From the NCBI GenBank assembly GCA_964019425.1, contig OZ025860.1:434001-498000 (forward strand): a stretch of 64,000 nucleotides of DNA. The letters are read 5' to 3'. The stretch is from Flectonema sp. DT1601. Its lineage: Eukaryota; Euglenozoa; Diplonemea; Diplonemida; Diplonemidae. Numbering within the stretch: position 1 is the stretch's first letter; each line of letters starts with the position of its first letter. The position numbers and the translations under genes are program-made. Below are positions 1 through 9,922 of the stretch, in pieces. The notes beneath the pieces are model-generated. The model was not told where the DNA came from. It worked only from the letters and a program-made list of their open reading frames with translations, and did not search any database.

Positions 1-169
1 GTATAGATTCAACATTATCTAACAAGAGAGGTCGTAGTAGTGACATAGCTCCTGCATTTTGAAGAGCAACAATTTGCTGAGGTCTCGTTGCCAACTCAGC
101 TATCATTTGAACGAACTTAACTCTCGCTCGCTGGTAGTCTTCCAGCCCCTGCATCAACTGACGCGGCAT
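1..169 (-). CDS. SPAG6: SPAG6/PF16 axonemal armadillo protein, N-terminus (cut by window edge)
   Basis: Reading the minus strand from the ATG at 169 gives about 56 residues beginning MPRQLMQGLEDYQRARVKF, followed by VQMIAELATRPQQIVALQNA and GAMSLLRPLLLDNVESI. This matches the first armadillo region of SPAG6, known as PF16 in Chlamydomonas, almost residue for residue (human has FVQMVAELATRPQNIETLQN). In known organisms the protein sits in the central pair of the 9+2 axoneme and is needed for flagellar beating. The frame is open to base 1, so the rest lies outside the window. The identification is from family memory. It is the main evidence that the organism has a motile flagellum. Confidence 0.9.
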   Translation of the reverse strand, partial: MPRQLMQGLEDYQRARVKFVQMIAELATRPQQIVALQNAGAMSLLRPLLLDNVESI

Positions 170-357
170 GTTTGCAGCCGACCTGTTCTAAGACAACAAA
201 AGAATTATACTGCAACTCTCTTAAACAAGAAACTACTAAATAAACTTAAAATTATATAAGAGGGAAAGAGACAAAGAATCCATAAATAGATTTTTTTTTT
301 TTTTTTTTTTTTTTCGCACAATTGTTGATTACTAAAAGTTGCAAAAATGAACAGATA

Positions 358-395
<38 letters not shown>

Positions 396-500
396 TAGAG
401 AGATTCCACATAATTCTGAGTACTAAGAAAAACAAATCAAAAAAAAAAAAAAAGCTACAATTTTGTATAAAAAAAATAAAAAAAAAGATACAAAGAGACA
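170..500. other. intergenic, homopolymer-rich
   Basis: No gene seen. The stretch holds a long T run (about 291-314), a long A run (about 360-393) and a shorter A run (about 440-453) between the SPAG6 start and the stop of the phosphatase gene. Opposed T and A runs of this kind recur in most gene spaces of the window. Confidence 0.7.
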
Positions 501-3500
501 TTAGTCCCAATCATCCCACCTATCGTTTTCAACATCTCTACTGGAATTGAGAGTTTCAGTAATTGGTTTGTTATTTCCGAAAGTATCATCAATCTTAGCA
601 GCTGCTTTAGAACGTTCATCATGACCAGCTAGACTGTCTAAAGTAGTATTCGATAGTGTCTGTGGTGGTACATCGACAACAGAAGGTTGACTCACCGTCG
701 GATTGTCAATTTTTTTATCGAATTCATTATGAAAGAATTCATCATCGAGTGAGTCCATTATTGATACGGATTTTCGTTTTTTAACTGACCTTCCTGGTTG
801 AGAACTTCCCATATCTTCTGAAGGCGGAGGGATGTTGTGATTACTAACCTGTATTGGATCTGTAAAGGTATCTAGTCCATCATCAAATACATTCGATGGT
901 TTTACTTTTGGTTGAACAGCTCTCTCTTTTAAGTTCTCCGTTGAAACATCTGCTGAAGGTATTTCAGGTTTCTTTGAAAGTACTGACGGACCTCTGTCAG
1001 GACTCATAAAATCCTCAAGTTGCTGATCAAAATTTACCAACGATTCCAATGTCGGTGATGTTATGGTGGCGGTGGGTAAGTTTTCATTATTCGGACTCTC
1101 ACTTTTACGTTTGTCTGATTGGTTGATTTTCTTCTCAGGGCTCAAGAAATCGTTAAACTCATCAACGTTATCAATCTGAGCTACAGCCTCTGAAGTACTT
1201 CTCATAGCTGAGGTGAGGAATGTATTATTTTGTGGGTTCATAAAGTCGTCGAGTTTGTCTGCTGATGTTTTTCTTGTTTCACGCTGACGTCTACCAGAAC
1301 GACCAGTTGAAGTGTTGTTTGTAATTTCAACGACAGGATCAGTTTGGTTCGTAATATTATTAAATTGGTTTACTCCGACAGACGACCGACGAATGTTGTC
1401 AACTTCTCTAATCGAGTGATCTACTTCAGATAATTGTTTACTACCTGAACGGGTTTCCTCAGAGTGATTCATAAAATCATCAAACTCGTTGCAACTGTTT
1501 ACACTAGTTGCCCGACTTTCACGGCGACGTCTACCTGAACGGACTTGCTTTGGAGTAGTTAAATCAGGTGAGTTGTTATCAAGTGGCGGATGGTCTTCAG
1601 TTTGTTCGACTATCGAATCAATAATCTCAGTAGTGTTGTTAAAGTCTAATGAAGTTCTGCTTTCAGTTCGTTGTGGACTCATAAACTTGTCAAGCTTTGT
1701 TTCAAAATCATCCAACGTATCCAATCTCGGTGATAAAATATCCGGTGGAAGCGATGGTTGTACCACATCATCATTAATAGCGTCAGAGAATGATTTCTGT
1801 GGAGTCAACATTTTTGATGAACCCGTCGCTGGAGATAAGTCACGAAGCAGTTTATTATCTAAATCATTCATGTTATCAAGTGACGGTGATCTTCCAGCTT
1901 TTCTTGGTAATTCACCACAAGATGGTGAACTGTTAAGATAAATACCACACGGGGAATCAACAAGAGCGGCATCAAGAGGATTACAACCGCTATTTCTACG
2001 AATATTATTATCAAAAAACGTATTTCTCCTACTCGACGTAGGTTTCTGAACATCATCAGCCCCACTACTCACAATATCATGAAGTCCGTTACGAGATGAT
2101 GAGGTGCTTAGTTTCCTCAAAGAACTCGAACTGTTATTCTTTGCAAGCCGTTCAGCAGGATCTCTACTGGGAGATCTATGCAATGGTGGTGGTGATTCAT
2201 TGCTGTATTTTAAAGGAGAAGTATCAGCCTTCCGAAGAGAACTCTCATTGTTTAATCCCTGAATGTCTGAAGCAACTTCTTCAAGTGAATTTGACTTTAA
2301 GGGAAGAGTGTCGTCAAGGCTAGTCCCTGACACTATTCCCGTACTATTCTCTGAAAACACTGACCCTGCACGAGAAGGAGGTACTGATATCCTATTTGCT
2401 GATGTCGAAGGTGAATTAAAGTCAAATGATTTTCTCTGTGAAGGCGTTGCGTCTGATGCCTGCACAGAAATATCAAAGTCATGAATCACATCCTGATCAG
2501 AAGAGAGTATGACTGAACTTTTAGCGAGTTGTTTTCTCCTTTTTATTATCATTGATCTATCAAACTCATGATACTTGTCGTCAGCATTCAACCGAATGGC
2601 TGAAACCTCACTTGATCGATCCCCAACACTCGAAACACTTTTTATTGGCGAACCCGTAATGTAATCCGTGATATTACGAGACCGTCCTGCACGACGACCT
2701 TCTTGAATCGCAGAAACGTCTTTGTTACCAGGCGACTCATCAGCGGTTTTGAATATATTTTTGTGATCAAGCGACTGACTGTCATCTACCATAGCTTCCT
2801 GATTCTCTGTATTCGACGCGCTGTCATCAATCGTAACCAAATCTTTATTATCTGGTGAGTGAATGACAGAAGACGATTCCGTGTTATCTATTTTAGAAAT
2901 CTCTCTGACCCGTTGAATCGTCGTAGGAGAAGAATCATCCTGTTGAATATTTATTATGCTATTATCAAATGAAGAAGCAATACCCGGATCGTATTCCGTA
3001 GTAGAAAGTGTTTGTAGTGGAGGTGATTTATGAGGTTCAGGAATAGAAGGCATCGACTGAAGTATTTCTTCTATCTGTACCTCGTTGATAACTTCATTAG
3101 GATCTTCATCTTGAACTGTACCATAGTTAAAGGTATCAACAACACTACTGTTTGCTGTCGGAGAGTTGCTGAACTGACTTATCTGGTTGGCTAATGTCAT
3201 TCTATGCAGTCCAGCAGTAGCAGCACCAGGAGAAGGAGCAGGTGTGATGTAATGAACGAGTTCATCGACAACAGAGGAAGTGAATCTGCTGCTGGTTGCT
3301 GTCGGTGATGATAACTCTTTTGATCGAGACGACATCAACTGAATAACAGGAATCTCATCAAAGGCATCTCTAGCTGAGCTACTCTCTGTCGCTGGCGTTT
3401 TTACACTTCGAGGAGTCCTCGCATACGGAGAACCCTCATCTCCGCTTGTCCTTAGCGTTGTTCTTCTTCCATGATTAGGAATGGTTTTGTCTAAAGGTTT

Positions 3501-5585
3501 ACTTGTTCTTCTTCCATGTCTTGGTGACAGTTCATCTTGTTCTCTGTTTACAAGTAATCCTTGTAAGGCTGCTTTGTCAATTAATTGTTTTAAGAAATTA
3601 TCGTTTCCTCGGAATACAACTGGTCTGGCAGTGTGAATCTTTTTAACAGCTCCTAATAGGTCAATACCAGAGTCGAGGAGTAAGCTTGAGATGGCAGAAG
3701 CAGAGCGATTGACCCCCTGAAAGCAATGGATCAGAACTCTCTCATTGTTGTGAACTCGTTCAGCTTTTGAACCAACGAAGTCATATATTTTTTCAGTACA
3801 GAAATTCTCAAGTAGTTGGTAATCCCCATCATCATGTGCGTCTACTTCTAGGTAACCAATCCCTTCTTTATCGTACATCTCTTTTTTAGTTCTGCTCTGT
3901 TGAGGAGCGAGATTTACAACTTTTGTTATTCTCTTTTGTTTCAAGTCGCGGATGTTTCGAGCACCCTTCGCACAACCGATGAAAATATTTTGATCGACTT
4001 CAGAGATTTTACCCAACGCCCTAGCTGAATACATCGGTGGACAGCGAGAGTTGATTTGATCAATCCAGTATGGATAATCAACAACAGAGAGCTCATTGAA
4101 TGCTTCCCAGTTCACGTCAGTTGGGATTTCTATTTCATTGTCATCCTCCTGAGGAACGTCAATTGTCAGTACGGCAGATGCCTTCTTAGTCAGTTCTAAG
4201 TTTGATACTAAATTTGATTCGTCGACGCTCCACTCTGACTCGGTGACATTAAGTCCTAATAGAGAAGCAGACAGCGGTTGGGGTTTTTCATTATCGCCGG
4301 GGCTGTTATTTCCTACCAACCTCCACTTTGTTGAGACATCACTCTCAGGAGTGAGAGGAGGGTTTTCTTCACTTTTAATTTGGGTTGCCTCCACTGACAG
4401 AGAAGGTTCACTCTGAACAAGTGATCTCCATTTACCTAAAATCGTATTACTTGGACTGGTTGGTGTTGGATTTTCGTTAATAAGATCTCCTTCACCAACC
4501 TGATGAGTGCCTTCTGTAAGATCATCAACCGGGATGTCAACATTAGTAACAGGTTGTACAGGTTGAAGAGGTGATGATGGTGATTGTTTAGGCTGGATAA
4601 TATCATTTCTATCAGACGCCACAGAGACAACATGACTAACGTGTCCAGACTGTAACGTGACGAGCGTTGAAGATATAGTCTGAAGAGCATCTGTTAGTGA
4701 GTTGATGCTGTTCTCGAGTCTTATTATTTGATTTTGTTGTGCCTGTTGTTGTTGTTGTTGCTGTTTAACATCCCTCATCTCGTTAGATTTCCGTTTCCTC
4801 CTTTTCCAACACCATTTATCTGAGATTTCAATGACTGAATTGAATAACCTTATTCTTTTTAAATGACCTTTTACGGGATGTGCGCAAGTACCGTGGGGTC
4901 CAAAACCGACTCTTGTTGGTGACCAAGAAGGGATGTATGTCAAACCATGTGTATCCAAATTAATAACTGACTGAGTGACGGCATTAATAACAAGAGAAAA
5001 TACTTTAATAGAATGATCATAAACACCCAAGACGGTATACCATCTGTTTGGAGTCAAAGGATCAACAAGCGGTGTTGATAGCCAAGTGGTACCTGTTCCT
5101 ATCCGAAGAGACAGTTGAAGTGATTGAGTAATTTCAAATATCCAACCAGACCACCATCCATCAGTAGATGATAATAAATATTTATAAGGTGGTGAATCCA
5201 TCTCTTGTAAAGACATTCCACCCACAACTGATGATATCAAAATATCAAATTGAATAGTAAAACTGTTAGTAGTCACAGCAGCTAATCTCGATAAGTTTTT
5301 ATATTCCGAAAGGGGAATTCTTCCTCTGTATTCAAGGAGGGCTGGTGTTGGTTTTTCGTTTATTAATATCTTGTTGGTAATATACGACACGCTGCATACC
5401 AAACAAGAATCGTCTTTTCTCCACAAGTATAATCGTCGTTTTCCTAAATAGTCACCCGATGTTATTTTATGGACTCCAACAACAACAGATTGCACTGCAG
5501 TAAGGACCTCATTGCTGATGACTCCACAGCCGTTGACATCATCAATGAGAAACTGATTTAACTGAAATGACAAGAATCCACTCAT
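501..5585 (-). CDS. LamG-like plus dual-specificity phosphatase protein with a long disordered tail
   Basis: A single open frame of 1,694 residues from the ATG at 5585. Residues 1 to about 260 look like a concanavalin/LamG-type beta-sandwich (alternating hydrophobic strands, segment WSPTRVGFGPHGTCAHPVKG). A basic, Gln-rich linker with a short coiled coil follows. Residues about 515-675 are a dual-specificity phosphatase: the signature HCFQGVNRSAS fits HCX5R[S/T] with the nucleophile Cys near residue 619, and an Asp-rich DAHDDGD upstream could supply the general acid. The remaining thousand or so residues are polar, Ser/Asp/Asn-rich and probably disordered. They carry a recurring motif of the type [DEN]DF[ML][SN]P and several basic GRRxRExR patches. 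Substrate unknown. There is no signal peptide, so it is probably cytosolic or nuclear. The domain order is unusual. Confidence 0.85.
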   Translation of the reverse strand: MSGFLSFQLNQFLIDDVNGCGVISNEVLTAVQSVVVGVHKITSGDYLGKRRLYLWRKDDSCLVCSVSYITNKILINEKPTPALLEYRGRIPLSEYKNLSRLAAVTTNSFTIQFDILISSVVGGMSLQEMDSPPYKYLLSSTDGWWSGWIFEITQSLQLSLRIGTGTTWLSTPLVDPLTPNRWYTVLGVYDHSIKVFSLVINAVTQSVINLDTHGLTYIPSWSPTRVGFGPHGTCAHPVKGHLKRIRLFNSVIEISDKWCWKRRKRKSNEMRDVKQQQQQQQAQQNQIIRLENSINSLTDALQTISSTLVTLQSGHVSHVVSVASDRNDIIQPKQSPSSPLQPVQPVTNVDIPVDDLTEGTHQVGEGDLINENPTPTSPSNTILGKWRSLVQSEPSLSVEATQIKSEENPPLTPESDVSTKWRLVGNNSPGDNEKPQPLSASLLGLNVTESEWSVDESNLVSNLELTKKASAVLTIDVPQEDDNEIEIPTDVNWEAFNELSVVDYPYWIDQINSRCPPMYSARALGKISEVDQNIFIGCAKGARNIRDLKQKRITKVVNLAPQQSRTKKEMYDKEGIGYLEVDAHDDGDYQLLENFCTEKIYDFVGSKAERVHNNERVLIHCFQGVNRSASAISSLLLDSGIDLLGAVKKIHTARPVVFRGNDNFLKQLIDKAALQGLLVNREQDELSPRHGRRTSKPLDKTIPNHGRRTTLRTSGDEGSPYARTPRSVKTPATESSSARDAFDEIPVIQLMSSRSKELSSPTATSSRFTSSVVDELVHYITPAPSPGAATAGLHRMTLANQISQFSNSPTANSSVVDTFNYGTVQDEDPNEVINEVQIEEILQSMPSIPEPHKSPPLQTLSTTEYDPGIASSFDNSIINIQQDDSSPTTIQRVREISKIDNTESSSVIHSPDNKDLVTIDDSASNTENQEAMVDDSQSLDHKNIFKTADESPGNKDVSAIQEGRRAGRSRNITDYITGSPIKSVSSVGDRSSEVSAIRLNADDKYHEFDRSMIIKRRKQLAKSSVILSSDQDVIHDFDISVQASDATPSQRKSFDFNSPSTSANRISVPPSRAGSVFSENSTGIVSGTSLDDTLPLKSNSLEEVASDIQGLNNESSLRKADTSPLKYSNESPPPLHRSPSRDPAERLAKNNSSSSLRKLSTSSSRNGLHDIVSSGADDVQKPTSSRRNTFFDNNIRRNSGCNPLDAALVDSPCGIYLNSSPSCGELPRKAGRSPSLDNMNDLDNKLLRDLSPATGSSKMLTPQKSFSDAINDDVVQPSLPPDILSPRLDTLDDFETKLDKFMSPQRTESRTSLDFNNTTEIIDSIVEQTEDHPPLDNNSPDLTTPKQVRSGRRRRESRATSVNSCNEFDDFMNHSEETRSGSKQLSEVDHSIREVDNIRRSSVGVNQFNNITNQTDPVVEITNNTSTGRSGRRQRETRKTSADKLDDFMNPQNNTFLTSAMRSTSEAVAQIDNVDEFNDFLSPEKKINQSDKRKSESPNNENLPTATITSPTLESLVNFDQQLEDFMSPDRGPSVLSKKPEIPSADVSTENLKERAVQPKVKPSNVFDDGLDTFTDPIQVSNHNIPPPSEDMGSSQPGRSVKKRKSVSIMDSLDDEFFHNEFDKKIDNPTVSQPSVVDVPPQTLSNTTLDSLAGHDERSKAAAKIDDTFGNNKPITETLNSSRDVENDRWDDWD

Positions 5586-6303
5586 GTTAGTTGTGTTGGT
5601 TTTGTTACATCTTCTTTTGTTTGTTTATTTTTTTGTTTTTTTATTTCATCAGTGGACTGTGAATAAATAAAATACATTCAATCAATAGAAGTGTTACCTA
5701 CTCAACAATATTTTCTTAACACCACCTTGTCTCGGTAGCAGAAAAACCTCACAAGGACAGTATAACAAAGAAATCAGCAAAAAAGGGGAATGGGATGAAC
5801 AAAAAAAAGTCGCGGCTAGGAGGGCTTCATTTCTATTTTTTTTTCCTCTCATATTCGGAACATCTCACCCAACACCAATAAAATTATTTTGAAAGTGTGA
5901 CAAAAAGCATTTTCTAAACACGTGTTGGGGTAAATTATTAAATACCACCAGAACACCCTGGTTTACTAAAATACTTTGTACTACTGTCATGTGAAAAATA
6001 CGAAAATCTGCCTTGCAGGATTTTTTTTTTTTTTTTTTTTTGAAGCGATTCATTTAAGTAACCAGAAGAAATAATTATGAAACAAATATAACTAAAAAAA
6101 AAAAAAGAGTTTAGGGGGGAAAAAATGTGAAATCTATTTCCCCATTACAAGGACAAGAGAGCTCTTGGGTGGTGATCTTTTTTTTTTTTTCAAAAAACAA
6201 CAAGAAAAAAAAAGGAAAAAAAATTGAAAATTATTATTTCTCAGAAGTCCGGGTCGTGACAAATCTACAGCAAGCAGGAAAAGCTTGCGGAGTGTACTTC
6301 TAA

Positions 6304-6640
6304 AGATACGTAGACCTAACCTGAAATGACAGATACAGCAAACCGTCAAGAGTGAATAAAACCATTTAACCCATTAAGGACGGGGGGATGTATGTTCGAT
6401 TTTGTAAAAATTACAACTGTGTTGTATCATAAAAACATAAAGATAATTTAACATTAGTTTTAAATACAGTGACTAAGGGTGATGCGCAACTTAGCATATT
6501 AAAGTAACTATAGGTTTCGAGAGTAATCCATATACCTCTTACCTCTATTCTCTCTAAGATACATAAACCTAACCTGAAATGACAGATACAGCAAACCGTC
6601 AAGAGTGAATAAAACCATTTAACCCATTAAGGACGGGGGG
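6304..6640. repeat. 84-bp direct repeat pair of a dispersed family
   Basis: Two near-identical copies (6304-6387 and 6557-6640) both end in the segment AACCCATTAAGGACGGGG. The spacer between them (about 6390-6560) is related to 10860-10990, including the shared wording TACAGTGACTA and a TGTATCAT box. The family therefore has at least one more member in the next gene space. No coding content seen. Confidence 0.7.
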
Positions 6641-6794
6641 GTTTAAAAAGAAAAACAGCAACTCCAACACAATCTAATAAAATCCATAATTACGCTTTGC
6701 TAACTTTTCTGTTATTTGTTCCTTCCTTTATTAATAAGGAGAAAACAAGTGGTAGCATTACTGCACTTTTTTAATTAAGTTATCAAAACAACGA

Positions 6795-6827
<33 letters not shown>

Positions 6828-7252
6828 CAAAGTAGAACCATACGATCCTACGGGAGGAAACTTACAGAGTTCTTTTGTTTATTTTGTTTTTTGCAAAACG
6901 TGCGCAAAAAAAAAAAAAAAACATGGGCGAAACTGGGTTAAAAAAAACCGTGAAAGGAAATACAAAACGCATGCGAAAGGGTGGCACAGCACAAAAAAAA
7001 CAAAAATACCATCACCCGGTTTATACTAAATTAGTAAGAGGTAAAGGAAATAACTCCTCCTTGCTTGTTCCAACCTTCCGATGCTTAGTTAGCAAAGTTA
7101 GTTAGCAAATGCGACACGTAGAAGCAACAAAAAAAAAAAAACCATTCAGATAAGCCTTATATTTTGTTGATCGCAGCTAGTTTTACTGGCGCACAGGGAA
7201 ATAGATAACATGACATAATAAATAACGGCTCTTAATCTGAATAGTTTCTTCT

Positions 7253-7265
7253 CCGACTTCGTCGG
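7253..7265 (+). repeat. hairpin CCGAC-TTC-GTCGG beside an A run
   Basis: A perfect 5-bp stem with a 3-nt loop, followed by TGC and an A run of 17 or so. The same arrangement occurs in inverse orientation at 10371-10383. The pair suggests a small mobile or processed unit made of a hairpin plus a homopolymer. Confidence 0.5.
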
Positions 7266-8704
7266 TGCAAAAAAAAAAAAAAAAACTGAAATCTGTTCAT
7301 GACAGTGACCCATAACAATACCCAACTCGATATTTCTGAAGTATGCTTGAGACGTAACACCGAAGGGAAATTTTTGTTTGTGCACGAAACCGTGAACCTA
7401 CTTAAACTGATAAAACTAAAGGAGGTTTACACGTGCTGTCCAACATTCTTTTTCGTTCTTACGATACTTGTTAAATGCAAAAAAAAAAATAGGGTCTTAA
7501 AACTGTCAGCGGCAGCGTAGTCCAGGATTGTTAAAATAAAAAAAAAAACACTGCTGGTTCAAATTTAAAAAAAAAAAAAAGAAGAAGAAGTTATCCACAG
7601 AAACACAAAGAACGAAGAAAATAAAAAAACGCTTTAACTTAAAAAAACAACAGAAAAAATCGTAATATAACATCATTTGATGTTTTTTTTTGTTTGTGCA
7701 GCGAACCCGTGAACCGACTTAAACTGAGAAAGCTAAAGGAGTTTTACGCGTTTACAATATTTCAATGCAAAAAAAAAAAAGAAAAATACGGGGAAAGAAA
7801 ATGGGAAAAGAGCAAGAAAATAAAACAAAAACAAAAGAATTCTAGTGATACTACGCAAGTCTGAAACTAGAACTTATGCTGCGGATTTGTTTATTTCTCT
7901 GCCGCATTTAATTTCCTCAGATTGCCGTGTTAGTAACAGACGAAGAATAAGATTATGTTGAGTAGGTCGTTGAGTGAATCACAGCGCGAAGGATTATAAT
8001 GGTTCGAAAAAGAAAAAAAAAGAGAAAAAAACTGACCTCTACAACAGAAAGAAGGTCAAGAAAAGTACCCAAAATAACTTATCCTTTTCCCGCAGCTCCG
8101 AAACTAACGAAGTCATTACTGTCGTCTGTTGCGATGTTCTTTGGATATATTTTTTTTTTATTTATTTTTTTTAATCCCACAAAAATGAATAATCGTTAAG
8201 TGCGAGGGGAAAGAAGGAAAAAAAAAAAATCACAGAGCTGTACTTAAGGACCGCTGGGGAAGGGGGACGATAAATTGTTTTTTTGAGAGCACAGATTCAC
8301 ATTGACATTAATATGAATGATACAATTCAGTGAACAATTCAGTGACTATAAAGTAAATGTTCTGTACAGATAAGGATTACTCAGCAAAAAAAGAATTTCA
8401 CGTTGTTTTTATTGAGATAGTTGTGAACCCCTGAAAATCAAAACCTAGGGCAAAACGTAATACGACGAAGTATTTAGTTACTCGTCAAGAAGAAAAAAAA
8501 GAAAGAAAAGAAAAGATAATAATATGCCAACTTATTTTAGGGAAGGAGGGTGACGGGAATTAGATATTCTTAAATAAGAAAAAAAAAGAAGAAAAAAAGA
8601 GAGCGAGAGAGAGCATGTCGCAGCCCCTGAAACTCCAAAATAAACAATAATAATAATAAAAACAATTTTCCTTTCAATTTTCTATCATTTCCACAAACAA
8701 ACTC

Positions 8705-9922
8705 TCAACTAATACAACAACAAGAAACTTTAGCAGTTTGATGAGAATCGTTGTTGTTGTTGTTGTTGTTGTTGTTGTTATTATTTGTATTTGTATTAGG
8801 CTTAAACGGAAGATCAGCGATGGAAATATTTTCAACTGACTCCTCAACAGCCACATCAACATCAGCATGTGAGACGGTAAAAGGTGACACAGACCGAGCA
8901 GGTGTGTTGCTGGTCTCTATTATCGAAATGTATGTTTTTTCATCTGGTCCCACAACAGCACCAGCCTTAAGCAATATGTTAACAATTTCCTCACTTTCAG
9001 CTTGAACAGCATAGTGCAATGCTGTTTTGTTATCAGACGATTTTATGTTGACATTTACTTTCTTTTCCAGAAGGTAAGTTACAACAGACGTCGATTTCGA
9101 TTGAGCCGCCAACATCAACGCCGTCAATCCAGTATTCGTCTTTGCTTTTAAATTAGCTCCCTGTGATACTAAGTATTCCACTATTTGTTGATTTCCTGTC
9201 ATGCAAGCGAAAAACATTGCTGTGAATCCATCAACCGTCCTTGAGTTAACGACGGTGGTAGATGAGGTGCATAAGAGTTTTATTATTTCAAGGTGTTGCT
9301 GTTTTGATGCGTATAAAAGAGCTGTCATTCCTCCTGAACTCCTGGAATAGATGTTCCCTCCACTAGAAACTAGTAGTGAAGCTATTTCTAAACAGCCATT
9401 CATACACGATAACATCAGAGGTGTTATTCCTTCAGAGTTTTCTATTTTTATGATTTGAGGTGAATTCTTTATTATGGTTTTTAGACCTTCGATTTCCTCA
9501 GGTGTCGGTTTTGATTTTTCACAAATTTGCAACACTGCCGGACCAGGATCGATTCCCGCCTTGAGATATAAATTTAACTTTTCAACTGATGAGATGCAAT
9601 TCGCGAGTCCCTCAGTAGTCGTCAGATCACCTTGTTGATCGAGTTGGTTTAATGCGTTTGCGATAGAAGTGATTTCTATAATGAGTTCAGAGTCTTCCTG
9701 TAGTAGCTCACATAAATTATCACTTTCTGATAGTGTTAGTGCTCGTAGTTTAACATTTATGTGCTTATAGGTTTTTTCATTATCACCCCAAGGAAGCTTT
9801 GACCGATCTGGTCCTCCCTCACACGTTAATATCTTTTTTAACACAGAAATTGGTGTATCTCCCGAATTCACCTCCAGTACTACGGACGTATCAAGATGCG
9901 GTAGGCGAGCAGTGACGCGCAT
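8705..9922 (-). CDS. ankyrin-repeat protein with ubiquitin-like N-terminus, poly-Asn and CaaX box
   Basis: The ATG at 9922 (MRVTARLPHLDTSVVLEV) is preferred over longer upstream reading because the upstream codons are an A-run translating to Lys. This gives 405 residues. The first 100 or so look like a ubiquitin/RA-type beta-grasp. About five ankyrin repeats follow, roughly residues 195-365, with typical words such as GITPLMLSCMNG, GLTALMLAAQS and NKTALHYAVQ. A run of about 13 Asn is encoded by the GTT/AAC repeat at 8746-8784. The last residues are SCCCIS: C-C-I-S fits a CaaX prenylation box, and two more Cys just upstream could be palmitoylated. I infer a lipid-anchored scaffold on a cytosolic membrane face. 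Ankyrin proteins are common; this combination is not one I recognise. Confidence 0.85.
   Translation of the reverse strand: MRVTARLPHLDTSVVLEVNSGDTPISVLKKILTCEGGPDRSKLPWGDNEKTYKHINVKLRALTLSESDNLCELLQEDSELIIEITSIANALNQLDQQGDLTTTEGLANCISSVEKLNLYLKAGIDPGPAVLQICEKSKPTPEEIEGLKTIIKNSPQIIKIENSEGITPLMLSCMNGCLEIASLLVSSGGNIYSRSSGGMTALLYASKQQHLEIIKLLCTSSTTVVNSRTVDGFTAMFFACMTGNQQIVEYLVSQGANLKAKTNTGLTALMLAAQSKSTSVVTYLLEKKVNVNIKSSDNKTALHYAVQAESEEIVNILLKAGAVVGPDEKTYISIIETSNTPARSVSPFTVSHADVDVAVEESVENISIADLPFKPNTNTNNNNNNNNNNNNDSHQTAKVSCCCIS
8746..8784. repeat. trinucleotide microsatellite encoding poly-Asn
   Basis: An uninterrupted GTT array on the plus strand, AAC on the coding strand, inside the ankyrin gene near its 3' end. 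The frame is kept. Confidence 0.9.

Larger units (their letters stand above)
5586..8704. other. long intergenic region with homopolymers and degenerate repeats
   Basis: About 3.1 kb without a gene I can support. It holds many A and T runs (for example 6020-6041, 6797-6825, 7268-7284), an 84-bp direct repeat (6304-6387 and 6557-6640), a degenerate repeat pair near 7371-7436 and 7687-7755, and a small perfect hairpin at 7253-7265 followed by an A run. Short open frames here are Lys/Phe-rich readings of homopolymers. Confidence 0.6.

Noticed and set aside
7999-8199. Small basic protein with one membrane helix
   Set aside because: The sequence is mostly Lys-rich and Phe-rich translation of A and T runs; no family resemblance and no support for expression.
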